DNA of 62,295 nucleotides, from contig JAAELB010000267.1 in the NCBI GenBank assembly GCA_024227155.1, forward strand, positions 1-62,295. The letters run 5' to 3'. Shown in pieces: positions 1 through 9,286 of this stretch. The notes below the pieces were generated by a model. That model saw only the letters and a program-made list of their open reading frames with translations. It ran no database searches and had not been told where the DNA came from. Source of the DNA: Desulfobulbaceae bacterium (lineage in GTDB: Bacteria > Desulfobacterota > Desulfobulbia > Desulfobulbales > Desulfocapsaceae). Made by a program: the position numbers and the translations under genes. How positions within the stretch are numbered: the stretch's first letter is position 1; every line of letters starts with the position of its first letter.

Positions 1-44
1 TATTTTCTTTATTTTCAATCCTGACTCATCTAAAGCACTCCCAC

Positions 45-1088
45 CTACAAAAATCGGCGACGAAAGAGCGTCAGCGCCTCAGCTGCCCCCTTAATGTCTT
101 CAGACGAAATCTCCAGGTCAAACTGGTAGCAACTCATACTTCGTGCGTATCGCCTGTCATAATAGTCAACGAGAAGGATACGTACGAGTTCATTCAATCT
201 ACCGCCCATGAGTAAGTCACACATCTCTTCGACCCGCTCTGTGCCCATTTTCTGTTTCAATGACCTGAGAATATCCAGTATCTCCTCACGTTTGTTATCG
301 CTGGTCACGGGATAGTCTTCAACGATCCTTGCAATCCTGGTCTCTAGACTACAGTGCACGTTCACCAAAACCGCCTCTTTCATTGCTAACGCAAATGGCT
401 TAGGGATAAAGACCCGGCCAATTTTACGGCTCTCTCCTTCAACAAAATATGGCTCAGCTCCGAGGTCTGAAATAACCTTGACAAACTGACCCTCAAAACT
501 GCGCTGATTACTCGGTTCCCGCTCAAGGCCGCCAAAGAGTGAGCTTCTATGCTTTGCCAGCTCTTCAAGATCAATGGAGTTTTGCAAATGCTGCAGAATT
601 CTTGTTTTCCCTGTCCCTGTCAGACCGTGTATAACAATGAGCTTAGGTGAGAAATTTTCCAGTATTTCAAGAGTATCGTGTCGATATTTCTTATATCCGC
701 CTTCAATTTGTGAAGCCTTATAACCTGATTGAAGAAGCAGGTTAACGATGGAGAGAGAGCGCATACCACCTCTGGCGCAGAAGACAGCAAGGGGACGATT
801 TTTTAGATTTTCAAAAGCCCCTAAAAGGTCGTTTAACTTTTTTTCTACAATTTCAAAACCCTGTTTAATAGCCTGATCTTTTCCGCCATGATGATAGATA
901 GTACCAACAACACTTCTTTCATTTTCGTCAAAAAGAGGAATGTTGATGGCCCCCGACATACTCCCTGCTAAAAATTCAGCTGCAGAGCGCACATCGATTA
1001 CCTGGTAATCGTGTTCTATTGCTTGCTGATGGGAAATTTTTCCTTGTTCTCTTTTAAGTATTGCTGAACGGCTGAGGTCTTTTTCCAT
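45..1088 (-). CDS. mnmH: tRNA 2-selenouridine synthase MnmH
   Basis: The 347-residue product matches MnmH (SelU/YbbB), which replaces the sulfur of 2-thiouridine at the tRNA wobble position with selenium from selenophosphate. An N-terminal rhodanese domain (about 15-135) carries the family motif CARGGMRS with the catalytic Cys at about 104. A P-loop domain follows, with GLTGTGKT at about 155-162. Length is normal for the family. It lies 30 bases downstream of rsmE on the same strand, so the two are probably cotranscribed. It implies that the organism makes selenophosphate, which fits the selenocysteine gene at 35832. Confident. Confidence 0.95.
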   Translation of the reverse strand: MEKDLSRSAILKREQGKISHQQAIEHDYQVIDVRSAAEFLAGSMSGAINIPLFDENERSVVGTIYHHGGKDQAIKQGFEIVEKKLNDLLGAFENLKNRPLAVFCARGGMRSLSIVNLLLQSGYKASQIEGGYKKYRHDTLEILENFSPKLIVIHGLTGTGKTRILQHLQNSIDLEELAKHRSSLFGGLEREPSNQRSFEGQFVKVISDLGAEPYFVEGESRKIGRVFIPKPFALAMKEAVLVNVHCSLETRIARIVEDYPVTSDNKREEILDILRSLKQKMGTERVEEMCDLLMGGRLNELVRILLVDYYDRRYARSMSCYQFDLEISSEDIKGAAEALTLFRRRFL

Positions 1089-1118
1089 TTTAATATTTGA
1101 TGCCCTATAAACTCTTTA

Positions 1119-1859
1119 TTAAAGCCTGCCGGAGAGAAACTGCACTATGGAAACAGCGGTAACTGTTGCGGTCTCCGCCCTTAAAACATTCTCACCCAGA
1201 CTGACAGTTTGCCAACCGTTCGTTTTTGCCTGCGCAACCTCTTCCTCAGAGATTCCACCCTCCGGTCCAAGTAGTATTTCAATAGAGTCTGCCCCTTCAA
1301 TGCCCTCTATATCTTGTAGACGGACCTGTCGTTCCTCTTCCCAAAAAAGTAGTTTTAAAGACGAATCTGAATCCGCCGCCCGCCGGGTAAGAGCATCATT
1401 AATAGAGATAGGAGAAACTATTGACATGGGCTTTGGCCTAAAACACTGTTTACAGGCCGCAAGACCAATGCGTTGCCACCTGCCATGTTTTTTCTCTGCT
1501 ATCGAACTATTCAGTTTTCCCTGGCATCTTGAGCTGTGAAAAGGCACCATTTCCACCACCCCAAGCTCTGTACATTTCTGCACAACACTATCCATCTTGT
1601 CACCTTTTAACATTGCCTGCAACACCCTTAGATGGCCAAGCGTCTCCTGACTATCAATGAGGATTCCGGTAATATCCACCTGTACCCACTTTCCGGTACT
1701 GCAAATTTCCCCGGAAAAGACCCTTCCCAACCCGTCCAGCAACTCAACCTCAGTACCCGGCTTGAGGCGTAGTACCTTCGTCACATGTTTAGATTCATCT
1801 GCGGTCAAGGTGACCTGCTCACCGCATCTGCTTGCAGGATCAAAGAAAAAACGTCGCAT
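1119..1859 (-). CDS. rsmE: 16S rRNA m3U1498 methyltransferase RsmE
   Basis: This 246-residue protein matches RsmE, the SPOUT methyltransferase that methylates N3 of U1498 in 16S rRNA. The N-terminal PUA-like part starts with MRRFFFDPAS. The SPOUT knot shows LLGPEGG at about 195-201 and the closing signature LGENVLRAETA near 221-231, both for SAM binding. Length is typical. It is the first gene of a likely two-gene unit with mnmH. Confidence 0.95.
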   Translation of the reverse strand: MRRFFFDPASRCGEQVTLTADESKHVTKVLRLKPGTEVELLDGLGRVFSGEICSTGKWVQVDITGILIDSQETLGHLRVLQAMLKGDKMDSVVQKCTELGVVEMVPFHSSRCQGKLNSSIAEKKHGRWQRIGLAACKQCFRPKPMSIVSPISINDALTRRAADSDSSLKLLFWEEERQVRLQDIEGIEGADSIEILLGPEGGISEEEVAQAKTNGWQTVSLGENVLRAETATVTAVSIVQFLSGRL

Positions 1860-2020
1860 TAATTAAAACCCCTATCATATATTTCAGCTCTTTAGTGATA
1901 TTAAAAAAAATTTCCGACTTGTCGGGTTAAATTTGACAAGCATCACCACTTACCGTAATTATGAAATAGAATGGTGCAGTGGAGTACATATTTCAATTTG
2001 GGCCGAGGAAAAGTGATACC

Positions 2021-2395
2021 ATGTCTGAGGAACGTAGAGAGCAAGAGCGATTCTTTTTGAATCTGCAAGCAAAAATATCATACAGACACACAGAAGACAA
2101 CTCCGAGGTAATCGATACTGTTGCGGCAAACATCAGCTCTGGCGGGGCCTACCTGACAACCAGTCACCCGTTTCCTTTAGCTGCTAAAGTTAAAATCGAA
2201 TTTAACCTCAGTGTCGAAGATCTCAAAAAATTGAAATTCATCCTTTCCATGGAGAGTCTTAAAAAACTCACTGGCAGCAACCTTTGGGTCTCAACAAATG
2301 CAATTGTTATACGGCAACAAGAAAATGGAGTGGGGGTAATTTTCGATACAGATTACCAGATCATCCCGATGAAACCGGCAACCCCGGACCAGTGA
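2021..2395 (+). CDS. PilZ domain protein
   Basis: This small 124-residue protein looks like a single PilZ domain, the c-di-GMP receptor fold. The N-terminal ERREQERF resembles the RxxxR arm, and NISSGGAYL corresponds to the (D/N)xSxxG motif. An in-frame GTG at 1979 exists, but ATG 2021 has a Shine-Dalgarno-like GAGGAAAA at 2005-2012 and starts right before the Arg motif, so it is preferred. Its stop abuts that of the convergent prmA. Target unknown. Two further c-di-GMP-related genes lie at 31.7-34.1 kb. Confidence 0.75.
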   Translation: MSEERREQERFFLNLQAKISYRHTEDNSEVIDTVAANISSGGAYLTTSHPFPLAAKVKIEFNLSVEDLKKLKFILSMESLKKLTGSNLWVSTNAIVIRQQENGVGVIFDTDYQIIPMKPATPDQ

Positions 2396-3298
2396 TCATG
2401 ACTGTTGTTGCAAAAACCTTATAGCCACCCATTCATCGCGCTGCTTCTCTCCCCCGGCTAACAGACCCTGCGAGGTAAAAACACTCTTGATGTTTGCAAG
2501 CTGCTCTCCGGCAAGAATACCCGATAGGATTAATGTTCCTCCCACCGCAACAGCACGCGTCAGTTCATCCGCCATTGCAACAAGCACATCATGAACAATA
2601 TTTGCAACTACCAGATCATATTCTTGTGTTAGTGACGACAAGGAAGCTACACTCACCTCCATCCGCTCCTGTAAGTCATTTTGCTCTACATTGTCCTTAG
2701 CAGCGGACACAGCATCAGGATCATTATCAATACCTAGAGCTGACGCCCCCTCAAAAAGCAGCCCCGCCATCGCCAGAATACCCGTTCCCGTTCCTACGTC
2801 CAGGATAGTTTTTCCATTAGTGCCAGCAAGGGTTTCACGAATAAACTCAAGGCTAAGAGTTGTGGTGGCATGGTGTCCTGTACCGAAAGCCATCCCCGGA
2901 TCCATGGTAATTACCGCTTCTCCAGCTACAGCTAAATACTCCTCCCAGGTGGGAGCAATGATAAGTCCGGGAACTATTTCAAAGGGTTTGAAATGTTTTT
3001 TCCAGTTTTTCCCCCAATCCTGATCTTCTATAATCTCCCAACTCATCGATGATTTTTCTACCTGGAAAATGTCTTCTAAGCCAGTCAGGTGGGATTGAAT
3101 TTGAGTTAAGATTGCCTCTATTTCTTTCGGATCCGGATTGGGATTTTCAATATAACAGGTCACCGTCCCATAGTCCGGTTCATCAATTGCACCCATTTCA
3201 ACCCCTGCCTCTAAGGCCCCAACGATAAAATCGCTGAGAGGATCCGCAAGAACCGGATTTGCAACTACTGTAATCTTCAGCCAACTATTTTTTTCCAT
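2396..3298 (-). CDS. prmA: ribosomal protein L11 methyltransferase PrmA
   Basis: The 300-residue product matches PrmA, which trimethylates ribosomal protein L11 using SAM. The C-terminal Rossmann domain has ILDVGTGTGILAMAG near 164-178 and the motif IV-like VVANIVHDVL near 231-240; GTGHHATT just before is typical of PrmA. Length is normal. The stop codon directly adjoins that of the convergent PilZ gene, leaving no room for a separate terminator. Confidence 0.93.
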   Translation of the reverse strand: MEKNSWLKITVVANPVLADPLSDFIVGALEAGVEMGAIDEPDYGTVTCYIENPNPDPKEIEAILTQIQSHLTGLEDIFQVEKSSMSWEIIEDQDWGKNWKKHFKPFEIVPGLIIAPTWEEYLAVAGEAVITMDPGMAFGTGHHATTTLSLEFIRETLAGTNGKTILDVGTGTGILAMAGLLFEGASALGIDNDPDAVSAAKDNVEQNDLQERMEVSVASLSSLTQEYDLVVANIVHDVLVAMADELTRAVAVGGTLILSGILAGEQLANIKSVFTSQGLLAGGEKQRDEWVAIRFLQQQS

Positions 3299-3391
3299 GT
3301 TGCTTTCTTCCTTTATAGATTCTTAACATCCTGTGTAACTATTCAACAGCATCCTGCGGTATACTAACCTTTTGAGTGCATACCTTCTTCT

Positions 3392-3500
3392 AAGTAACAA
3401 ACTTTCTGGATTCCCGCTAAAAGCATGCGGGAATGACGATACCTGCAAGTGCGAAAGAACCGTCATCCCCGAGTGTATTTATCGGGGATCCATGTTACTT
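3392..3500. repeat. structured palindromic element with AAGTAACA ends
   Basis: This element is bounded by a perfect 8-base inverted repeat (AAGTAACA at 3392-3399, TGTTACTT at 3493-3500). Inside are two hairpins: ATTCCCGC/GCGGGAAT (3410-3417 with 3427-3434) and ATCCCCGA/TCGGGGAT (3465-3472 with 3482-3489). GTCATTCCCGC-like and GTCATCCCCGA-like hairpins are common dispersed repeats in bacterial genomes. It lies between prmA and letA and may affect 5' ends of letA transcripts. Just upstream, 3335-3351 resembles the left end of the repeat at 23183. Confidence 0.6.
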
Positions 3501-3582
3501 TTAAAATAGAGGCCGGAGCCCCCCGGTTGCATACCTGAATAATTACAATCCAGGCTGTTATTACAGTGATAGAGGCAAAACG

Positions 3583-4896
3583 TTGTATTCTCAAACCACA
3601 AAGCATAACACTCTCATTTCCTGTCCAGACTGTGACCTGCTCCTCTCGGGCCGGGTGGCACCGGTTTCCCATACATTACTCTGCCCCCGTTGCGGCAAGA
3701 CAATAGGCAAGCGAACCGCTAACTCTGTCCTAAAAACCCTGGTGCTGTCTCTTACCGGACTATTGATGTTTTTTCCGGCGATAATCTTGCCACTTATGAC
3801 CTTTGAGTCTTTTGGTTTTAGCGATTCGGCTAACATTCTGGAGTCGATTGTAAACCTTTTCCTCAATGACTACTTTATGGTTGCCATCATGGTGGCGATT
3901 TCCGCAGTACTTTTCCCCTTTGCGCTCCTCACTGCAATTTTTATTGTCAGTCTGCAATTACACAAAAAGCGCTATCCCCCGTATCTCACAACTCTGTTCC
4001 GGCTTTACATCCATCTTGAGGAATGGGCCATGATCGAAGTATACCTGCTCGGTATCATGATCACTATTATTAAAATGGTTGATACCACTGAAATAATATA
4101 CCACTCCGGAATATTTTGTTTTTCTGCACTAGTTGTGGTGACGCTTGCCATCTCCACTGTGATTGATAAAAGATTTTTCTGGCAGACTATTGAGCATAAA
4201 GACCAGACACATTCAGCAAACAAGCCAGGTAGCCCTGCAGAGAACAACAACACGACTGCAGCAGAGGCGGGTCTCATCTTATGCCACACCTGTCACAAGC
4301 TATCACCCATTTCTTTAGAGGACAAAGGTTGCCCGCGGTGCGGTGGGAAACTGCATATCAGAAAAGCTAACACTCTCTCAAGAACCTGGGCGCTAGTCAT
4401 CACCTCAATGATCTTTCTCCTTCCCGCAAATCTTTTGCCTATTATGGAGGTAGATTTCCTTGGTATTCCGGAGAGATCAACAATTTTGGATGGCATTATC
4501 TACTTCTTCCAGCACGATTCATACCTCATAGGTCTGATTATCTTTACAGCCTCTATCCTTGTGCCCGTGTTCAAGGTTACAGGCCTTATCATCCTTCTGT
4601 TGACCTCCCGCCCGTCTGCGCCCAGATTCCTCCGGGAAAAGACCCAAATGTATAGATTTATCGCATTTATCGGACGCTGGTCAATGCTTGATATATTTGT
4701 TATTGCCCTCTTAACAGTCCTGGTCGATTTTGGCTTTTTAACCTCAATCCATGCAGCGCCTGCTGCCACCTATTTTTGTATTGTTGTTGCCGCAACCATG
4801 CTCGCCGCGATCACCTTTGACCCGAGAGTCATGTGGGATAAATGTGGTTCAAAGAGCAAACAGCATCACAAAATATCATCCTTTCAGAAAGAATAA
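3583..4896 (+). CDS. letA: LetA/PqiA-type membrane protein
   Basis: The 437-residue protein matches the PqiA/LetA (YebS) family, the inner-membrane partner of MCE tunnel proteins in phospholipid transport. It has two tandem halves. Each begins with a zinc-ribbon (CPDC..CPRCG at about 14-38; CHTC..CPRCG at about 233-256) followed by several hydrophobic segments. Start is TTG at 3583, chosen because AGAGG lies 8 bases upstream and the zinc ribbon begins within 15 residues; no suitable ATG exists. letB follows after 6 bases, so they form an operon. E. coli LetA is of similar size (about 427). Confidence 0.88.
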   Translation: MYSQTTKHNTLISCPDCDLLLSGRVAPVSHTLLCPRCGKTIGKRTANSVLKTLVLSLTGLLMFFPAIILPLMTFESFGFSDSANILESIVNLFLNDYFMVAIMVAISAVLFPFALLTAIFIVSLQLHKKRYPPYLTTLFRLYIHLEEWAMIEVYLLGIMITIIKMVDTTEIIYHSGIFCFSALVVVTLAISTVIDKRFFWQTIEHKDQTHSANKPGSPAENNNTTAAEAGLILCHTCHKLSPISLEDKGCPRCGGKLHIRKANTLSRTWALVITSMIFLLPANLLPIMEVDFLGIPERSTILDGIIYFFQHDSYLIGLIIFTASILVPVFKVTGLIILLLTSRPSAPRFLREKTQMYRFIAFIGRWSMLDIFVIALLTVLVDFGFLTSIHAAPAATYFCIVVAATMLAAITFDPRVMWDKCGSKSKQHHKISSFQKE

Positions 4897-4902
4897 TAAA
4901 CC

Positions 4903-7629
4903 ATGATTCCAGAACCAACCGCAAGGCAGAGCAGAACTATATCAGCAATTTGGATTCTGCCGATAATAGCCTGCTGTATCTGTGCATGGCTACTCTATTC
5001 CAGCTACAAAAATGCTGGTGTTGAAATCATCATCTATTTTCAAGATGCTTCGGGAATTGTTCCAGGCAAGACCCAGGTGATGGCCAAAGGAATACCGATT
5101 GGGCTTGTCAAGAAAGTTGATCCAGACTTCGATAACAAACAGATAAAAGCGACCGTAACAATGAACAAAGATGTCGCCAATCACCTTGTCGAAGATACCC
5201 AGTTCTGGATCGTTCGCCCCCAACTCTCCGCTAGTTCTGTACAGGGGCTCGATACCATACTCTCTGGTAGCTACATTGGTGCACAAACTGGAACCTCAAC
5301 TGTTTTACGACATGAGTTTAAAGGACTTTCCTCCCCGCCCCCCATCTCTTCTAACATTCCCGGCCTGCATCTCCAGCTTCGGGCGGAACTACTCGGATCA
5401 ATTCAGGTAGGCACCGGTGTTTATTACAGAAATGTCGAAGTAGGAAAGGTGCAGAAGTACCAGCTTGAACGTGATAAAAACATCCTCATAGATATCTTTA
5501 TCGAACCACAATTTGCCAATCTTGTTCGCCAGGGAAGTCGCTTCTGTAATGCCAGCGGTATCCAGATAAACGGTAAATTACCTAATGTAAAAATACAGGT
5601 CGAATCACTGGCCTCACTTCTTCGCGGTGGCATTTTACTCCATACCCCAGAGCAGTTGCAAGAGACGCCTAAGGCTGTAAACAACCACATCTTTCCACTC
5701 TTTGCCGACTATGAATCAGCAAACTATGGCATCCCCATGACCCTGACCCTCGCTTCCGGTGAGGATATAATAGAAGGGGCGACCAAGGTGATGTACCGGG
5801 GGCTCGAAGCGGGTTTTGTTAAAGAAATAGAGATCAACAATGACCAGCATAAGACGGTCACCGCCCATATTCTCCTTGATCCGCGGGCAGAGTTGATCCT
5901 TAGGAAAATGACAAAGTTCTGGCTGGTAAAGCCTGAGATTTCTCCCGCCGGCATTAAAAATATGCGTTTACTGCTCTCGGGTGCCCATATCACCTTTCAG
6001 CCCGGCACTGGTGAGTTTAAAAATCATTTTGAAATCCTGCCGGAACCTCCTTTCCAGCAACCCCTTCGGCCGGGAAAAATCTTTGTCCTGCTCTCTGAGG
6101 AGCCGATTCAAGTTTCAACCAAATCACCGATATTTTACAAAAATATCAAAGTCGGCGAAGTGGTGGAAATGGAAATTAGTACGTCTGGAAGATCTATACG
6201 AACAACCTTTTTTATCTACCAGAAACACCTCAATCTCCTGAGTAAAAAAAGTGTTTTCTGGGTTCATTCCGGCCTTGAAATGGAGGCGACCATACAACGG
6301 GGTTTTACGCTCTCCACCGGCCCTGTCACAAAACTTCTCCAGGGCGGAATCAGCTTCACCAGCCCAGACAAACTTGCTAAAAAGAAAAATTTTTCACCTG
6401 AAGAAGGCTTTGAATATCCGCTATACAGCAGCTATGACAAGGCGATTGAGGCAACCCCTGCGCTGCAGCAACCCGGAAAACGGATACAAATAGTTGCAAC
6501 TGATGCCAGTTCTCTTTCTATTGGAGCACCAATATTACACAAAAATATCCAAATTGGAGAGATTGAAGCTTTCAGGCTCACAGACGACCAGAAAAATGTA
6601 CTGATTGAAGCTTTTATTTATTATAAATTCAGGAATATAGTCCACAAAAAAAGCAGGTTCTATAACAGTAGTGGCATACAAATTTCCGGGGGACTTGATG
6701 GGATTAAACTGCAAACCGGCTCCCTTTTATCCGTGGTGGCCGGTGGCATAGCCTGTATAAACCTCCCCGGGGGCGAGCCAGTTGCGTCTTCAAAACCTTA
6801 CCCTCTCTTTGCCTCTCTTGAAAAAGCACTACACGCGGATGAAACTGAAATCACAATTTTTATTCAATCTATAAAAGGTTTAAAGCAGGGCGCTGCCATA
6901 CGTTACAAAGGCATTGATATAGGTAAGGTCCACTCTCTTACCTTCAACAAAAACCTGGATACCATTATTGCCAAGGCATCTATACAGCAAAAAGCGATAG
7001 ATTTCTTCCGTGAAAACAGTAAAATCTGGGTTGCCCAGGCCGAGATCAACCTGAGTGGGGTCAAAAATGTTGAAACCCTTGTTTTCGGTTCATTTCTCAC
7101 CATCCTTCCAGGTGACGGTCCACTGGAAAAACGTTTCACAGCTCTTGAGGATTCACCAAATACAGAAATCTCCAACATCAACGGGCTTGGAATTATACTG
7201 GACACACCCAATCTCGGCTCACTCAGCGCAGGATCCCCTGTATATTACAGACAGGTGCAGATAGGAAAGGTAACCGGCTTCGAACTATCTCCCACCTTTC
7301 AAAAAGTGCATGTCTTTATCTCAATAAATAACCGCTATAGCTCTGTTGTGCGAAAAAACACCAGGTTTTGGAACATTAGCGGTGCCAAAATTGAGGGAGG
7401 AATCTTTTCTGGCCTGACCATTTCAACTGGATCAATTGAGACAATTATGCGGGGAGGTGTCGCCCTTGCAACTCCAGATAATGAAAAGACCGGTCCTGCA
7501 GCTTCCCCCGGGGATCACTTCACCCTCTATGAAGAAGCTGATAAAGAGTGGCTGGACTGGAATCCGGACGTGGTGCTACTGGAACTTGAAGAGTCAGAAG
7601 AGCTTCTTAACCCGATAAACGGGAAATAA
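4903..7629 (+). CDS. letB: LetB-type seven-MCE-domain lipid transport protein
   Basis: The 908-residue protein resembles LetB (YebT), which stacks seven MCE rings into a periplasmic lipid tunnel. An N-terminal membrane anchor (about 13-32, rich in I, L, C) precedes seven repeats, each opening with a beta-rich stretch and a VxxxGxxVG-like turn. They start near residues 40, 153, 278, 392, 527, 647 and 762 (for example GVYYRNVEVGKV and PVYYRQVQIGKV). Seven repeats distinguish it from three-domain PqiB and single-domain MlaD. The last five residues (PINGK) and the stop codon lie inside a dispersed repeat, so the C-terminus may have been reshaped by repeat insertion. Confidence 0.9.
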   Translation: MIPEPTARQSRTISAIWILPIIACCICAWLLYSSYKNAGVEIIIYFQDASGIVPGKTQVMAKGIPIGLVKKVDPDFDNKQIKATVTMNKDVANHLVEDTQFWIVRPQLSASSVQGLDTILSGSYIGAQTGTSTVLRHEFKGLSSPPPISSNIPGLHLQLRAELLGSIQVGTGVYYRNVEVGKVQKYQLERDKNILIDIFIEPQFANLVRQGSRFCNASGIQINGKLPNVKIQVESLASLLRGGILLHTPEQLQETPKAVNNHIFPLFADYESANYGIPMTLTLASGEDIIEGATKVMYRGLEAGFVKEIEINNDQHKTVTAHILLDPRAELILRKMTKFWLVKPEISPAGIKNMRLLLSGAHITFQPGTGEFKNHFEILPEPPFQQPLRPGKIFVLLSEEPIQVSTKSPIFYKNIKVGEVVEMEISTSGRSIRTTFFIYQKHLNLLSKKSVFWVHSGLEMEATIQRGFTLSTGPVTKLLQGGISFTSPDKLAKKKNFSPEEGFEYPLYSSYDKAIEATPALQQPGKRIQIVATDASSLSIGAPILHKNIQIGEIEAFRLTDDQKNVLIEAFIYYKFRNIVHKKSRFYNSSGIQISGGLDGIKLQTGSLLSVVAGGIACINLPGGEPVASSKPYPLFASLEKALHADETEITIFIQSIKGLKQGAAIRYKGIDIGKVHSLTFNKNLDTIIAKASIQQKAIDFFRENSKIWVAQAEINLSGVKNVETLVFGSFLTILPGDGPLEKRFTALEDSPNTEISNINGLGIILDTPNLGSLSAGSPVYYRQVQIGKVTGFELSPTFQKVHVFISINNRYSSVVRKNTRFWNISGAKIEGGIFSGLTISTGSIETIMRGGVALATPDNEKTGPAASPGDHFTLYEEADKEWLDWNPDVVLLELEESEELLNPINGK

Positions 7630-7770
7630 ATCGGATAAGTGCCTCGAAGGTCTCACTACGTTCACTATCTGGGAATTGCTTTAAGTTCTTAATTTCAATA
7701 CAGCCTCCAGATTTCTCGGAGTCTGCGCTACCTGTTTTTTATTACAGTGTTTCTGGAGTAAGGCACTAAT
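7611..7770 (+). repeat. family 2 repeat, copy a
   Basis: About 160 bases are shared with 51877-52020 at both ends and in the middle. The repeat begins with CCCGATAAACGGGAAATAA, contains AAGTGCCTCGAAGGTCTCA, and ends with GGAGTAAGGCACTAA. TAAGTGCCT (7636) and AGGCACTAA (7761) are imperfect inverted ends. It begins inside letB and provides its stop codon. Confidence 0.75.
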
Positions 7771-7871
7771 TAATCAAGGCACATTGAATAATATTCGTAA
7801 TTTTTGTAAAAGAATAACTGTGATTGGAATATATTCGTAACCAAGCAATATTAACCCGCACAGGAGAGATC

Positions 7872-9218
7872 ATGACTAAAAAAATCGTTTTACGCGATGA
7901 TCAGATGCCCACACAATGGTACAACGTTGTGCCCGACCTCCCCGGTGGCCTGCAACCACCCCTTGACCCGGAAACGAAAGAACCGATGGGCCCGGAAAAA
8001 CTCGGGCAGGTGTTTCCAATGGGGCTCCTTGAGCAAGAAATGTCTATGGAGAGATTTATTGACATTCCTGAAGAAGTGCAGGACATCCTCAAGATCTGGC
8101 GTCCCTCCCCTCTGGTGCGCGCGACAAATCTTGAACAAGCACTCGGTACAAAGGCGAAGATTTTCTTTAAAAATGAGGGAGTTTCCCCGGTTGGTTCCCA
8201 TAAGCCCAACAGTGCTGTAGCCCAGGCCTACTACAACAGCAGAGAGGGAGTTAAGCGACTCACCACTGAGACTGGGGCTGGTCAGTGGGGCAGTGCCCTT
8301 TCTTTTGCCACCAGTAAATTCGGCATCGAGTGTAAGGTCTATATGGTACGCGTCTCTTTTGACCAGAAACCGTACCGAAAATCAATAATGCAGACCTTTG
8401 GCGGTAATGTTGTCGCCAGCCCGAGTACAGAGACAAATAGTGGCAGGGCTATCCTGGAAAAAATGCCGGACACTCCGGGATCACTTGGTATTGCCATCTC
8501 AGAAGCACTGGAAGATGCGGCAAGCCGGGATGATACAAAATACGCCCTTGGTTCCGTACTCAACCATGTCATCCTCCATCAGTCCATTATCGGTCTCGAA
8601 GCTAAAAAACAGATGGAAATTGCGGGGGAAAGTCCTGATGTTATCGTCGGTTGCTGTGGCGGCGGTTCTAACTTTGCCGGCCTCGCGGTCCCCTATGTAC
8701 CCGATTTCCTCGAAGGTAAGAAGATTAAATTTGTCGGAACCGAGCCGGCCTCATGTCCTTCTCTAACCGCCGGTAAACTGGCCTATGACTTTGGCGACGT
8801 TGCCCAGACCACTCCACTCCTTTATATGTACACCCTGGGGCATGACTTCATCCCGCCAGGAATCCATGCGGGCGGTCTGCGATATCACGGGATGTCTCCC
8901 ATCGTCTCAGCGATGGTCCGTGAAAACATTGTAGAGCCAGTGAAACTCCATCAGTTGGAATGTTTCGAAGCAGGAGTCCTGTTTGCAAAAACAGAAGGGA
9001 TCATTCCCGCTCCCGAAACATGCCACGCCATCCGCGGTGCTATAATTGAGGCTACCCAAGACCTTAATGATCCTAAAACAATCCTCTTTAACTTCTCGGG
9101 ACACGGACTGATCGATATGGGATCCTACGATAAATACTACAATGGAGAACTCCACGACTACGACTATCCTAAGGAAGAGATAGAAAAATCCCTGGCAAAC
9201 CTGCCAAACCTGGACTAG
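7872..9218 (+). CDS. trpB2: TrpB2-type tryptophan synthase beta chain
   Basis: The 448-residue protein is a TrpB2 (TrpB-like) PLP enzyme that condenses indole with serine or O-phosphoserine. The PLP lysine is in GSHKPNSA (K111), TETGAGQWG lies at about 129-137 and the glycine loop GCCGGGSN near 258. The long N-terminal extension before the PLP site and the overall length (TrpB1 is about 400) mark TrpB2. ATG 7872 is chosen over GTG 7824 because AGGAGA lies just upstream. No trpA or other trp gene is adjacent; the class II DAHP synthase at 17057 is the only other aromatic gene here. Confidence 0.92.
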   Translation: MTKKIVLRDDQMPTQWYNVVPDLPGGLQPPLDPETKEPMGPEKLGQVFPMGLLEQEMSMERFIDIPEEVQDILKIWRPSPLVRATNLEQALGTKAKIFFKNEGVSPVGSHKPNSAVAQAYYNSREGVKRLTTETGAGQWGSALSFATSKFGIECKVYMVRVSFDQKPYRKSIMQTFGGNVVASPSTETNSGRAILEKMPDTPGSLGIAISEALEDAASRDDTKYALGSVLNHVILHQSIIGLEAKKQMEIAGESPDVIVGCCGGGSNFAGLAVPYVPDFLEGKKIKFVGTEPASCPSLTAGKLAYDFGDVAQTTPLLYMYTLGHDFIPPGIHAGGLRYHGMSPIVSAMVRENIVEPVKLHQLECFEAGVLFAKTEGIIPAPETCHAIRGAIIEATQDLNDPKTILFNFSGHGLIDMGSYDKYYNGELHDYDYPKEEIEKSLANLPNLD

Positions 9219-9229
9219 ACGTTAAAACA

Positions 9230-9264
9230 ACAGTGGCCTCTGATGAATTTCAAAGGCCATTGTT
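9230..9264. terminator. hairpin between convergent trpB2 and omptin genes
   Basis: CAGTGGCCT pairs with AGGCCATTG (nine pairs including one G-T) around a short loop. It lies between two convergent genes and could stop transcription from both sides, though the T tract is weak. Confidence 0.5.
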
Positions 9265-9286
9265 GTCATCTGTTCTTACAACCCCA

